64,000 nt of DNA, from contig NC_065874.1 in the NCBI RefSeq assembly GCF_933775445.1, positions 20,406,501 through 20,470,500 on the forward strand, in the 5' to 3' direction. The notes beneath the pieces were generated by a model. The model did not search any database and had not been told where the DNA came from. It was given only the letters and a program-made list of their open reading frames with translations. The stretch is from Argentina anserina (taxonomy: Eukaryota; Streptophyta; Magnoliopsida; Rosales; Rosaceae). Made by a program: the position numbers and the translations under genes. This document shows positions 12,830 to 26,200 of the stretch, in pieces. Position 1 is the stretch's first letter. Each line of letters begins with the position of its first letter.

Positions 12830-15110
12830 AGAAACACACTCCCACACTTGCAAAACTCTCAAATTCAATAGAAACTCGCATCAGAAAGCCTTACAGAAAG
12901 ATACTCAAACGAGAAATGAAAAAATACACAATTGGAATAGTAAAGATACGGAAACGATGTAAAGATACTCAGTTTGAAAGAAACACACTCACATACTTGC
13001 AAAACTCTCAAATTCAATAGAAACTCGCATCCGAAAGCCTGATAGAAAGATACTCAAACGAGAAATGAAAAGATACACAATTGGAATAGTAAAGATACGC
13101 AAACGATGTAAAGATACACAATTGGAATAGTAAAGATACGCAAACGATGTAAAGATACTCAGTTTGAAAGAAACACACTCCCACACTTGCAAAACTCTCA
13201 AATACAATAGAAACTCGCATCAGAAGCCTTACAGAAAGATACTCAAACGAGAAATGAAAAGATACACAATTGGAATAGTAAAGATACGCAAACGATGTAA
13301 AGATACTCAGTTTAAAAGAAACACGCTCCCACACTTGCAAAACTCTCAAATTCAATAGAAACTCGCATCAGAAGCCTTACAGAAAGATACTCAAACGAGA
13401 AATGAAAAGATACACAATTGGAATCGTAAAGATACGCAAACGATGTAAAGATACTCAGTTTGAAAGAAACACACTCCCACACTTGCAAAACTCTCAAATA
13501 CAATAGAAACTCGCATCAGAAGCCTTACAGAAAGATACTCAAACGAGAAATGAAAAGATACACAATTGGAATAGTAAAGATACGCAAACGATGTAAAGAT
13601 ACTCAGTTTGAAAGAAACACACTCCCACACTTGCAAAACTCTCAAATACAATAGAAACTCGCATCAGAAGCCTTACAGAAAGATACTCAAACGAGAAATG
13701 AAAACATACACAATTGGAATAGTAAAGATACGCAAACGATGTAAAGATACACAATTGGAATAGTAAAGATACGCAAACGATGTAAAGATACTCAGTTTGA
13801 AAGAAACACACTCCCACACTTGCAAAACTCTCAAATTCAATAGAAACTCGCATCAGAAAGCCTTACAGAAAGATACTCAAACGAGAAATGAAAACATACA
13901 CAATTGGAATAGTAAAGATTCGGAAACGATGTAAAGATACTCAGTTTGAAAGAAACACACTCCCACACTTGCAAAACTCTCAAATTCAATAGAAACTCGC
14001 ATCAGAAAGCCTTACAGAAAGATACTCAAACGAGAAATGAAAAAATACACAATTGGAATAGTAAAGATACGGAAACGATGTAAAGATACTCAGTTTGAAA
14101 GAAACACACTCACATACTTGCAAAACTCTCAAATTCAATAGAAACTCGCATCCGAAAGCCTGATAGAAAGATACTCAAACGAGAAATGAAAAGATACACA
14201 ATTGGAATAGTAAAGATACGCAAACGATGTAAAGATACACAATTGGAATAGTAAAGATACGCAAACGATGTAAAGATACTCAGTTTGAAAGAAACACACT
14301 CCCACACTTGCAAAACTCTCAAATACAATAGAAACTCGCATCAGAAGCCTTACAGAAAGATACTCAAACGAGAAATGAAAAGATACACAATTGGAATAGT
14401 AAAGATACGCAAACGATGTAAAGATACTCAGTTTAAAAGAAACACGCTCCCACACTTGCAAAACTCTCAAATTAAATAGAAACTCGCATCAGAAGCCTTA
14501 CAGAAAGATACTCAAACGAGAAATGAAAAGATACACAATTGGAATCGTAAAGATACGCAAACGATGTAAAGATACTCAGTTTGAAAGAAACACACTCCCA
14601 CACTTGCAAAACTCTCAAATACAATAGAAACTCGCATCAGAAGCCTTACAGAAAGATACTCAAACGAGAAATGAAAAGATACACAATTGGAATAGTAAAG
14701 ATACGCAAACGATGTAAAGATACTCAGTTTGAAAGAAACACACTCCCACACTTGCAAAACTCTCAAATACAATAGAAACTCGCATCAGAAGCCTTACAGA
14801 AAGATACTCAAACGAGAAATGAAAAGATACACAATTGGAATAGTAAAGATACGCAAACGATGTAAAGATACACAATTGGAATAGTAAAGATACGCAAACG
14901 ATGTAAAGATACTCAGTTTGAAAGAAACACACTCCCACACTTGCAAAACTCTCAAATTCAATAGAAACTCGCATCAGAAAGCCTTACAGAAAGATACTCA
15001 AACGAGAAATGAAAACATACACAATTGGAATAGTAAAGATTCGGAAACGATGTAAAGATACTCAGTTTGAAAGAAACACACTCCCACACTTGCAAAACTC
15101 TCAAATACAA
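12830..15110. repeat. 1121-bp tandem higher-order repeat, two copies
   Basis: Copy 1 is about 12830-13950 and copy 2 about 13951-15110. Variant-bearing landmarks at 12989, 13014, 13164, 13391, 13460 and 13539 recur at 14110, 14135, 14285, 14512, 14581 and 14660, always 1121 bp later. Both copies contain GAAAAAATACAC, ACTCACATACTTGC, AAGCCTGATAG and AAGATTCGGAAAC. Visible differences are single bases, for example AAATTCAATAG near 13353 against AAATTAAATAG near 14474. Confidence 0.86.
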
Positions 15111-16204
15111 TAGAAACTCGCATCAGAAGCCTTACAGAAAGATACTCAAACGAGAAATGAAAAGATACACAATTGGAATAGTAAAGATACGCAAACGATG
15201 TAAAGATACACAATTGGAATAGTAAAGATACGCAAACGATGTAAAGATACTCAGTTTGAAAAAAACACACTCCCACACTTGCAAAACTCTCAAATTCAAT
15301 AGAAACTCGCATCAGAAAGCCTTACAGAAAGATACTCAAACGAGAAATGAAAACATACACAATTGGAATAGTAAAGATTCGGAAACGATGTAAAGATACA
15401 CAATTGGAATAGTAAAGATACGCAAACGATGTAAAGATACTCAGTTTGAAAGAAACACACTCACACACTTGCAAAACTCTCAAATTCAATAGAAACTCGC
15501 ATCCGAAAGCCTTACAGAAAGATACTCAAACGAGAAATGAAAAGATACACAATTGGAATAGTAAAGATACGCAAACGAGAAATGAAAAGATACACAATTG
15601 GAATAGTAAAGATACGCAAACGATGTAAAGATACTCAGTTTGAAAGAAACACACTCCCACACTTGCAAAACTCTCAAATTCAATAGAAACTCGCATCAGA
15701 AAGCCTTACAGAAAGATACTCAAACGAGAAATGAAAACATACACAATTGGAATAGTAAAGATACGGAAACGATGTAAAGATACACAATTGGAATAGTAAA
15801 GATACGCAAACGATGTAAAGATACTCAGTTTGAAAGAAACACACTCACACACTTGCAAAACTCTCAAATTCAATAGAAACTCGCATCAGAAAGCCTTACA
15901 GAAAGATACTCAAACGAGAAATGAAAAGATACACAATTGGAATAGTAAAGATACGCAAACGAGAAATGAAAAGATACACAATTGGAATAGTAAAGATACG
16001 CAAACGATGTAAAGATACTCAGTTTGAAAGAAACACACTCCCACACTTGCAAAACTCTCAAATTCAATAGAAACTCGCATCAGAAAGCCTTACAGAAAGA
16101 TACTCAAACGAGAAATGAAAACATACACAATTGGATAGTAAAGATACGGAAACGATGTAAAGATACACAATTGGAATAGTAAAGATACGCAAACGATGTA
16201 AAGA

Positions 16205-16235
16205 TACTCAGTTTGAAAGAAGCCTTACAGAAAGA
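16205..16235. repeat. Monomer junction with a 54-bp internal deletion
   Basis: Here CAGTTTGAAAGA is joined directly to AGCCTTACAG, omitting about 54 bp that normally carry AACACACTC, CTTGCAAAACTCTC and AGAAACTCGCATC. Both break edges contain AGAA, so a microhomology-mediated event is likely. A single-base loss (TTGGATAG for TTGGAATAG) lies about 85 bp upstream. This point coincides with the start of the 2747-bp repeat and may mark the recombination site. Confidence 0.85.
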
Positions 16236-19200
16236 TACTCAAACGAGAAATGAAAAGATACACAATTGGAATAGTAAAGATACGGAAACGATGTAAAGAT
16301 ACTCAGTTTGAAAGAAACACACTCACAAACTTGCAAAACTCTCAAATTCATTAGAAACTCGCATACGAAAGCCTGATAGAAAGATACTCAAACGAGAAAT
16401 GAAAAGATACACAATTGGAATAGTAAAGATACGCAAACGATGTAAAGATACACAATTGGAATAGTAAAGATACGCAAACGATGTAAAGATACTCAGTTTG
16501 AAAGAAACACACTCACACACTTGCAAAACTCTCAAATTCAATAAAAACTCGCATCCGAAAGCCTTACAGAAAGATACTCAAACGAGAAATGAAAAGATAC
16601 ACAATTGGAATAGTAAAGATACGCAAACGATGTAAAGATACTCAGTTTGAAAGAAACACACTCCCACACTTGCAAAACTCTCAAATTCAATAGAAACTCG
16701 CATCAGAAAGCCTTACAGAAAGATACTCATACGAGAAATGAAAACATACACAATTGGAATAGTAAAGATACGGAAACGATGTAAAGATACACAATTGGAA
16801 TAGTAAAGATACGCAAACGATGTAAAGATACTCAGTTTGAAAGAAACACACTCACACACTTGCAAAACTCTCAAATACAATAGAAACTCGCATCAGAAGC
16901 CTTACAGAAAGATACTCAAACGAGAAATGAAAAGATACACAATTGGAATAGTAAAGATACGCAAACGATGTAAAGATACACAATTGGAATAGTAAAGATA
17001 CGCAAACGATGTAAAGATACTCAGTTTGAAAGAAACACACTCACACACTTGCAAAACTCTCAAATTCAATAGAAACTCGCATCCGAAAGCCTTACAGAAA
17101 GATACTCAAACGAGAAATGAGAAGATACACAATTGGAATAGTAAAGATACGCAAACGATGTAAAGATACACAATTGGAATAGTAAAGATACGCAAACGAT
17201 GTAAAGATACTCAGTTTGAAAGAAACACACTCCCACACTTGCAAAACTCTCAAATTCAATAGAAACTCGCATCCGAAAGCCTTACAGAAAGATACTCAAA
17301 CAAGAAATGAAAAGATACACAATTGGAATAGTAAAGATACGCAAACGATATAAAGATACTCAGTTTGAAAGAAACACACTCCCACACTTGCAAAACTCTC
17401 AAATTCAATAAAAACTCGCATCCGAAAGCCTTACAGAAAGATACTCAAACGAGAAATGAAAAGATACACAATTGGAATAGTAAAGATACGCAAACGATGT
17501 AAAGATACTCAGTTTGAAAGAAACACACTCCCACACTTGCAAAACTCTCAAATTCAATAGAAACTCGCATCAGAAAGCCTTACAGAAAGATACTCATACG
17601 AGAAATGAAAACATACACAATTGGAATAGTAAAGATACGGAAACGATGTAAAGATACACAATTGGAATAGTAAAGATACGCAAACGATGTAAAGATACTC
17701 AGTTTGAAAGAAACACACTCCCACACTTGCAAAACTCTGAAATACAATAGAAACTCGCATCAGAAAGCCTTACAGAAAGATACTCAAACGAGAAATGAAA
17801 AGATACACAATTGGAATAGTAAAGATACGCAAACGATGTAAAGATACACAATTGGAATAGTAAAGATACGCAAACGATGTAAAGATACTCAGTTTGAAAG
17901 AAACACACTCCCACACTTGCAAAACTCTCAAATTCAATAGAAACTCGCATCAGAAAGCCTTACAGAAAGATACTCAAACGAGAAATGAAAACATACACAA
18001 TCGGAATAGTAAAGATACGGAAACGATGTAAAGATACACAATTGGAATAGTAAAGATACGCAAACGATGTAAAGATACTCAGTTTGAAAGAAACACACTC
18101 ACACACTTGCAAAACTCTCAAATTCAATAGAAACTCGCATCCGAAAGCCTTACAGAAAGATACTCAAACGAGAAATGAAAAGATACACAATTGGAATCGT
18201 AAAGATACGCAAACGATGTAAAGATACTCAGTTTGAAAGAAACACACTCCCACATTTGCAAAACTCTCAAATTCAATAGAAACTCGCATCTGAAAGCCTT
18301 ACAGAAAGATACTCAAACGAGAAATGAAAAGATACACAATTGGAATAGTAAAGATACGCAAACGATGTAAAGATACTCAGTTTGAAAGAAACACACTCCC
18401 ACACTTGCAAAACTCTCAAATACAATAGAAATTCGCATCAGAAGCCTTACAGAAAGATACTCAAACGAGAAATGAAAAGATACACAATTGGAATAGTAAA
18501 GATACGCAAACGATGTAAAGATACTCAGTTTAAAAGAAACACGCTCCCACACTTGCAAAACTCTCAAATTCAATAGAAACTCGCATCCGAAAGCCTTACA
18601 GAAAGATACTCAAACGAGAAATGAAAAGATACACAATTGGAATAGTAAAGATACGCAAACGAGAAATGAAAAGATACACAATTGGAATAGTAAAGATACG
18701 CAAACGATGTAAAGATACTCAGTTTGAAAGAAACACACTCCCACACTTGCAAAACTCTCAAATTCAATAGAAACTCGCATCAGAAAGCCTTACAGAAAGA
18801 TACTCAAACGAGAAATGAAAACATACACAATTGGAATAGTAAAGATACGGAAACGATGTAAAGATACACAATTGGAATAGTAAAGATACGCAAACGATGT
18901 AAAGATACTCAGTTTGAAAGAAACACACTTGCAAAACTCTCAAATTCAATAGAAACTCGCATCAGAAAGCCTTACAGAAAGATACTCAAACGAGAAATGA
19001 AAACATACACAATTGGAATAGTAAAGATACGGAAACGATGTAAAGATACTCAGTTTGAAAGAAACACACTCACAAACTTGCAAAACTCTCAAATTCATTA
19101 GAAACTCGCATACGAAAGCCTGATAGAAAGATACTCAAACGAGAAATGAAAAGATACACAATTGGAATAGTAAAGATACGCAAACGATGTAAAGATACAC

Positions 19201-21266
19201 AATTGGAATAGTAAAGATACGCAAACGATGTAAAGATACTCAGTTTGAAAGAAACACACTCACACACTTGCAAAACTCTCAAATTCAATAAAAACTCGCA
19301 TCCGAAAGCCTTACAGAAAGATACTCAAACGAGAAATGAAAAGATACACAATTGGAATAGTAAAGATACGCAAACGATGTAAAGATACTCAGTTTGAAAG
19401 AAACACACTCCCACACTTGCAAAACTCTCAAATTCAATAGAAACTCGCATCCGAAAGCCTTACAGAAAGATACTCATACGAGAAATGAAAACATACACAA
19501 TTGGAATAGTAAAGATACGGAAACGATGTAAAGATACACAATTGGAATAGTAAAGATACGCAAACGATGTAAAGATACTCAGTTTGAAAGAAACACACTC
19601 ACACACTTGCAAAACTCTCAAATACAATAGAAACTCGCATCAGAAGCCTTACAGAAAGATACTCAAACGAGAAATGAAAAGATACACAATTGGAATAGTA
19701 AAGATACGCAAACGATGTAAAGATACACAATTGGAATAGTAAAGATACGCAAACGATGTAAAGATACTCAGTTTGAAAGAAACACACTCACACACTTGCA
19801 AAACTCTCAAATTCAATAGAAACTCGCATCCGAAAGCCTTACAGAAAGATACTCAAACGAGAAATGAAAAGATACACAATTGGAATAGTAAAGATACGCA
19901 AACGATGTAAAGATACACAATTGGAATAGTAAAGATACGCAAACGATGTAAAGATACTCAGTTTGAAAGAAACACACTCCCACACTTGCAAAACTCTCAA
20001 ATTCAATAGAAACTCGCATCCGAAAGCCTTACAGAAAGATACTCAAACGAGAAATGAAAAGATACACAATTGGAATAGTAAAGATACGCAAACGATATAA
20101 AGATACTCAGTTTGAAAGAAACACACTCCCACACTTGCAAAACTCTCAAATTCAATAAAAACTCGCATCCGAAAGCCTTACAGAAAGATACTCAAACGAG
20201 AAATGAAAAGATACACAATTGGAATAGTAAAGATACGCAAACGATGTAAAGATACTCAGTTTGAAAGAAACACACTCCCACACTTGCAAAACTCTCAAAT
20301 TCAATAGAAACTCGCATCAGAAAGCCTTACAGAAAGATACTCATACGAGAAATGAAAACATACACAATTGGAATAGTAAAGATACGGAAACGATGTAAAG
20401 ATACACAATTGGAATAGTAAAGATACGCAAACGATGTAAAGATACTCAGTTTGAAAGAAACACACTCCCACACTTGCAAAACTCTGAAATACAATAGAAA
20501 CTCGCATCAGAAAGCCTTACAGAAAGATACTCAAACGAGAAATGAAAAGATACACAATTGGAATAGTAAAGATACGCAAACGATGTAAAGATACACAATT
20601 GGAATAGTAAAGATACGCAAACGATGTAAAGATACTCAGTTTGAAAGAAACACACTCCCACACTTGCAAAACTCTCAAATTCAATAGAAACTCGCATCAG
20701 AAAGCCTTACAGAAAGATACTCAAACGAGAAATGAAAACATACACAATCGGAATAGTAAAGATACGGAAACGATGTAAAGATACACAATTGGAATAGTAA
20801 AGATACGCAAACGATGTAAAGATACTCAGTTTGAAAGAAACACACTCACACACTTGCAAAACTCTCAAATTCAATAGAAACTCGCATCCGAAAGCCTTAC
20901 AGAAAGATACTCAAACGAGAAATGAAAAGATACACAATTGGAATCGTAAAGATACGCAAACGATGTAAAGATACTCAGTTTGAAAGAAACACACTCCCAC
21001 ATTTGCAAAACTCTCAAATTCAATAGAAACTCGCATCAGAAAGCCTTACAGAAAGATACTCAAACGAGAAATGAAAAGATACACAATTGGAATAGTAAAG
21101 ATACGCAAACGATGTAAAGATACTCAGTTTGAAAGAAACACACTCCCACACTTGCAAAACTCTCAAATACAATAGAAATTCGCATCAGAAGCCTTACAGA
21201 AAGATACTCAAACGAGAAATGAAAAGATACACAATTGGAATAGTAAAGATACGCAAACGATGTAAA
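16220..21266. repeat. 2747-bp tandem higher-order repeat, second copy partial
   Basis: Landmarks at 16323, 16852, 17066, 17554, 17699 and 18313 recur at 19070, 19599, 19813, 20301, 20446 and 21060, all 2747 bp apart. Copy 1 is about 16220-18966 and copy 2 about 18967-21266. Shared rare markers are CTCATACGAG, ACAATCGGAATAG (18000 and 20747), AACTCTGAAATAC and AATTCATTAG. The copies separate at the right where copy 1 has CAGTTTAAAAG (18520) but copy 2 goes into a long monomer with TAAATTTACG. Confidence 0.86.
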
Positions 21267-23205
21267 GATACACAATTGGAATAGTAAATTTACGCAAACG
21301 ATGTAAAGATACTCAGTTTGAAAGAAACACACTCCCACACTTGCAAAACTCTCAAATTCAATAGAAACTCGCATCAGAAAGCCTTACAGAAAGATACTCA
21401 AACGAGAAATGAAAAGATACACAATTGGAATAGTAAAGATACGCAAACGATGTAAAGATACACAATTGGAATAGTAAAGATACGCAAACGATGTAAAGAT
21501 ACTCAGTTTGAAAGAAACACAATCACACACTTGCAAAACTCTCAAATTCAATAGAAACTCGCATCCGAAAGCCTTACAGAAAGATACTCAAACGAGAAAT
21601 GAAAAGATACACAATTGGAATAGTAAAGATACGCAAACGATGTAAAGATACACAATTGGAATAGTAAAGATACGCAAACGATGTAAAGATACTCAGTTTG
21701 AAAGAAACACACTCCCACACTTGCAAAACTCTCAAATTCAATAGAAACTCGCATCAGAAAGCCTTACAGAAAGATACTCAAACGAGAAATGAAAAGATAC
21801 ACAATTGGAATAGTAAAGATACGCAAACGATGTAAAGATACACAATTGGAATAGTAAAGATACGCAAACGATGTAAAGATACTCAGTTTGAAAGAAACAC
21901 ACTCCCACACTTGCAAAACTCTCAAATTCAATAGAAACTCGCATCAGAAAGCCTTATAGAAAGATACTCAAACGAGAAATGAAAAGATACACAATTGGAA
22001 TCGTAAAGATACGCAAACGATGTAAAGATACTCAGTTTGAATAGTAAAGATACGCAAACGATGTAAACATACTCAGTTTGAAAGAAACACACTCCCACAC
22101 TTGCAAAACTCTCAACTTCAATAGAAACTCGCATCAGAAAGCCTTCCAGAAAGATACTCAAACGAGAAATGAAAACATACACAATTGGAATCGTAAAGAT
22201 ACGCAAACGATGTAAAGATACTCAGTTTGAAAGAAACACACTCCCACACTTGGAAAACTCTCAAATACAATAGAAACTCGCATCAGAAGCCTTACAGAAA
22301 GATACTCAAACGAGAAATGAAAAGATACACAATTGGAATAGTAAAGATACGCAAACGATGTAAAGATACTCAGTTTGAATAGTAAAGATACGCAAACGAT
22401 GTAAACATACTCAGTTTGAAAGAAACACACTCCCACACTTGCAAAACTCTCAAATTCAATAGAAACTCGCATCAGAAAGCCTTACAGAAAGATACTCAAA
22501 CGAGAAATGAAAACATACACAATTGGAATAGTAAAGATACGCAAACGATGTAAAGATACACAATTGGAATAGTAAAGATACGCAAACGATGTAAAGATAC
22601 TCAGTTTGAAAGAAACACACTCCCACACTTGCAAAACTCTCAAATTCAATAGAAACTCGCATCGGAAAGCCTTACAGAAAGATACTCAAACGAGAAATGA
22701 AAACATACACAATTGGAATAGTAAAGATACGCAAACGATGTAAAGATACACAATTGGAATAGTAAAGATACGCAAACGATGTAAAGATACTCAGTTTGAA
22801 AGAAACACACTCCCACATTTGCAAAACTCTCAAATTCAATAGAAACTCGCATCTGAAAGCCTTACAGAAAGATACTCAAACGAGAAATGAAAAGATACAC
22901 AATTGGAATAGTAAAGATACGCAAACGATGTAAAGATACTCAGTTTGAAAGAAACACACTCCCACACTTGCAAAACTCTCAAATACAATAGAAATTCGCA
23001 TCAGAAGCCTTACAGAAAGATACTCAAACGAGAAATGAAAAGATACACAATTGGAATAGTAAAGATACGCAAACGATGTAAAGATACACAATTGGAATAG
23101 TAAATTTACGCAAACGATGTAAAGATACTCAGTTTGAAAGAAACACACTCCCACACTTGCAAAACTCTCAAATTCAATAGAAACTTGCAAAACTCTCAAA
23201 TTCAA

Positions 23206-26200
23206 TAGAAACTCGCATCAGAAAGCCTTACAGAAAGATACTCAAACGAGAAATGAAAAGATACACAATTGGAATAGTAAAGATACGCAAACGATGTAAA
23301 GATACACAATTGGAATAGTAAAGATACGCAAATGATGTAAAGATACTCAGTTTGAAAGAAACACACTCACACACTTGCAAAACTCTCAAATTCAATAGAA
23401 ACTCGCATCCGAAAGCCTTACAGAAAGATACTCAAACGAGAAATGAAAACATACACAATTGGAATAGTAAAGATACGCAAACGATGTAAAGATACACAAT
23501 TGGAATAGTAAAGATACGCAAACGATGTAAAGATACTCAGTTTGAAAGAAACACACTCCCACACTTGCAAAACTCTCAAATTCAATAGAAACTCGCATCA
23601 GAAAGCCTTACAGAAAGATACTCAAACGAGAAATGAAAAGATACACAATTGGAATAGTAAAGATACGCAAACGATGTAAAGATACACAATTGGAATAGTA
23701 AAGATACGCAAACGATGTAAAGATACTCAGTTTGAAAGAAACACACTCCCACACTTGCAAAACTCTCAAATTCAATAGAAACTCGCATCAGAAAGCCTTA
23801 TAGAAAGATACTCAAACGAGAAATGAAAAGATACACAATTGGAATCGTAAAGATACGCAAACGATGTAAAGATACTCAGTTTGAATAGTAAAGATACGCA
23901 AACGATGTAAACATACTCAGTTTGAAAGAAACACACTCCCACACTTGCAAAACTCTCAACTTCAATAGAAACTCGCATCAGAAAGCCTTCCAGAAAGATA
24001 CTCAAACGAGAAATGAAAACATACACAATTGGAATCGTAAAGATACGCAAACGATGTAAAGATACTCAGTTTGAAAGAAACACACTCCCACACTTGGAAA
24101 ACTCTCAAATACAATAGAAACTCGCATCAGAAGCCTTACAGAAAGATACTCAAACGAGAAATGAAAAGATACACAATTGGAATAGTAAAGATACGCAAAC
24201 GATGTAAAGATACTCAGTTTGAATAGTAAAGATACGCAAACGATGTAAACATACTCAGTTTGAAAGAAACACACTCCCACACTTGCAAAACTCTCAAATT
24301 CAATAGAAACTCGCATCAGAAAGCCTTACAGAAAGATACTCAAACGAGAAATGAAAACATACACAATTGGAATAGTAAAGATACGCAAACGATGTAAAGA
24401 TACACAATTGGAATAGTAAAGATACGCAAACGATGTAAAGATACTCAGTTTGAAAGAAACACACTCCCACACTTGCAAAACTCTCAAATTCAATAGAAAC
24501 TCGCATCGGAAAGCCTTACAGAAAGATACTCAAACGAGAAATGAAAACATACACAATTGGAATAGTAAAGATACGCAAACGATGTAAAGATACACAATTG
24601 GAATAGTAAAGATACGCAAACGATGTAAAGATACTCAGTTTGAAAGAAACACACTCCCACATTTGCAAAACTCTCAAATTCAATAGAAACTCGCATCTGA
24701 AAGCCTTACAGAAAGATACTCAAACGAGAAATGAAAAGATACACAATTGGAATAGTAAAGATACGCAAACGATGTAAAGATACTCAGTTTGAAAGAAACA
24801 CACTCCCACACTTGCAAAACTCTCAAATACAATAGAAATTCGCATCAGAAGCCTTACAGAAAGATACTCAAACGAGAAATGAAAAGATACACAATTGGAA
24901 TAGTAAAGATACGCAAACGATGTAAAGATACACAATTGGAATAGTAAATTTACGCAAACGATGTAAAGATACTCAGTTTGAAAGAAACACACTCCCACAC
25001 TTGCAAAACTCTCAAATTCAATAGAAACTTGCAAAACTCTCAAATTCAATAGAAACTCGCATCAGAAAGCCTTACAGAAAGATACTCAAACGAGAAATGA
25101 AAAGATACACAATTGGAATAGTAAAGATACGCAAACGATGTAAAGATACACAATTGGAATAGTAAAGATACGCAAACGATGTAAAGATACTCAGTTTGAA
25201 AGAAACACACTCACACACTTGCAAAACTCTCAAATTCAATAGAAACTCGCATCAGAAAGCCTTACAGAAAGATACTCAAACGAGAAATGAAAACATACAC
25301 AATTGGAATAGTAAAGATACGCAAACGATGTAAAGATACACAATTGGAATAGTAAAGATACGCAAACGATGTAAAGATACTCAGTTTGAAAGAAACACAC
25401 TCCCACACTTGCAAAACTCTCAAATTCAATAGAAACTCGCATCGGAAAGCCTTACAGAAAGATACTCAAACGAGAAATGAAAACATACACAATTGGAATA
25501 GTAAAGATACGCAAACGATGTAAAGATACACAATTGGAATAGTAAAGATACGCAAACGATGTAAAGATACTCAGTTTGAAAGAAACACACTCCCACATTT
25601 GCAAAACTCTCAAATTCAATAGAAACTCGCATCTGAAAGCCTTACAGAAAGATACTCAAACGAGAAATGAAAAGATACACAATTGGAATAGTAAAGATAC
25701 GCAAACGATGTAAAGATACTCAGTTTGAAAGAAACACACTCCCACACTTGCAAAACTCTCAAATACAATAGAAATTCGCATCAGAAGCCTTACAGAAAGA
25801 TACTCAAACGAGAAATGAAAAGATACACAATTGGAATAGTAAAGATACGCAAACGATGTAAAGATACACAATTGGAATAGTAAATTTACGCAAACGATGT
25901 AAAGATACTCAGTTTGAAAGAAACACACTCCCACACTTGCAAAACTCTCAAATTCAATAGAAACTTGCAAAACTCTCAAATTCAATAGAAACTCGCATCA
26001 GAAAGCCTTACAGAAAGATACTCAAACGAGAAATGAAAAGATACACAATTGGAATAGTAAAGATACGCAAACGATGTAAAGATACACAATTGGAATAGTA
26101 AAGATACGCAAACGATGTAAAGATACTCAGTTTGAAAGAAACACACTCACACACTTGCAAAACTCTCAAATTCAATAGAAACTCGCATCCGAAAGCCTTA

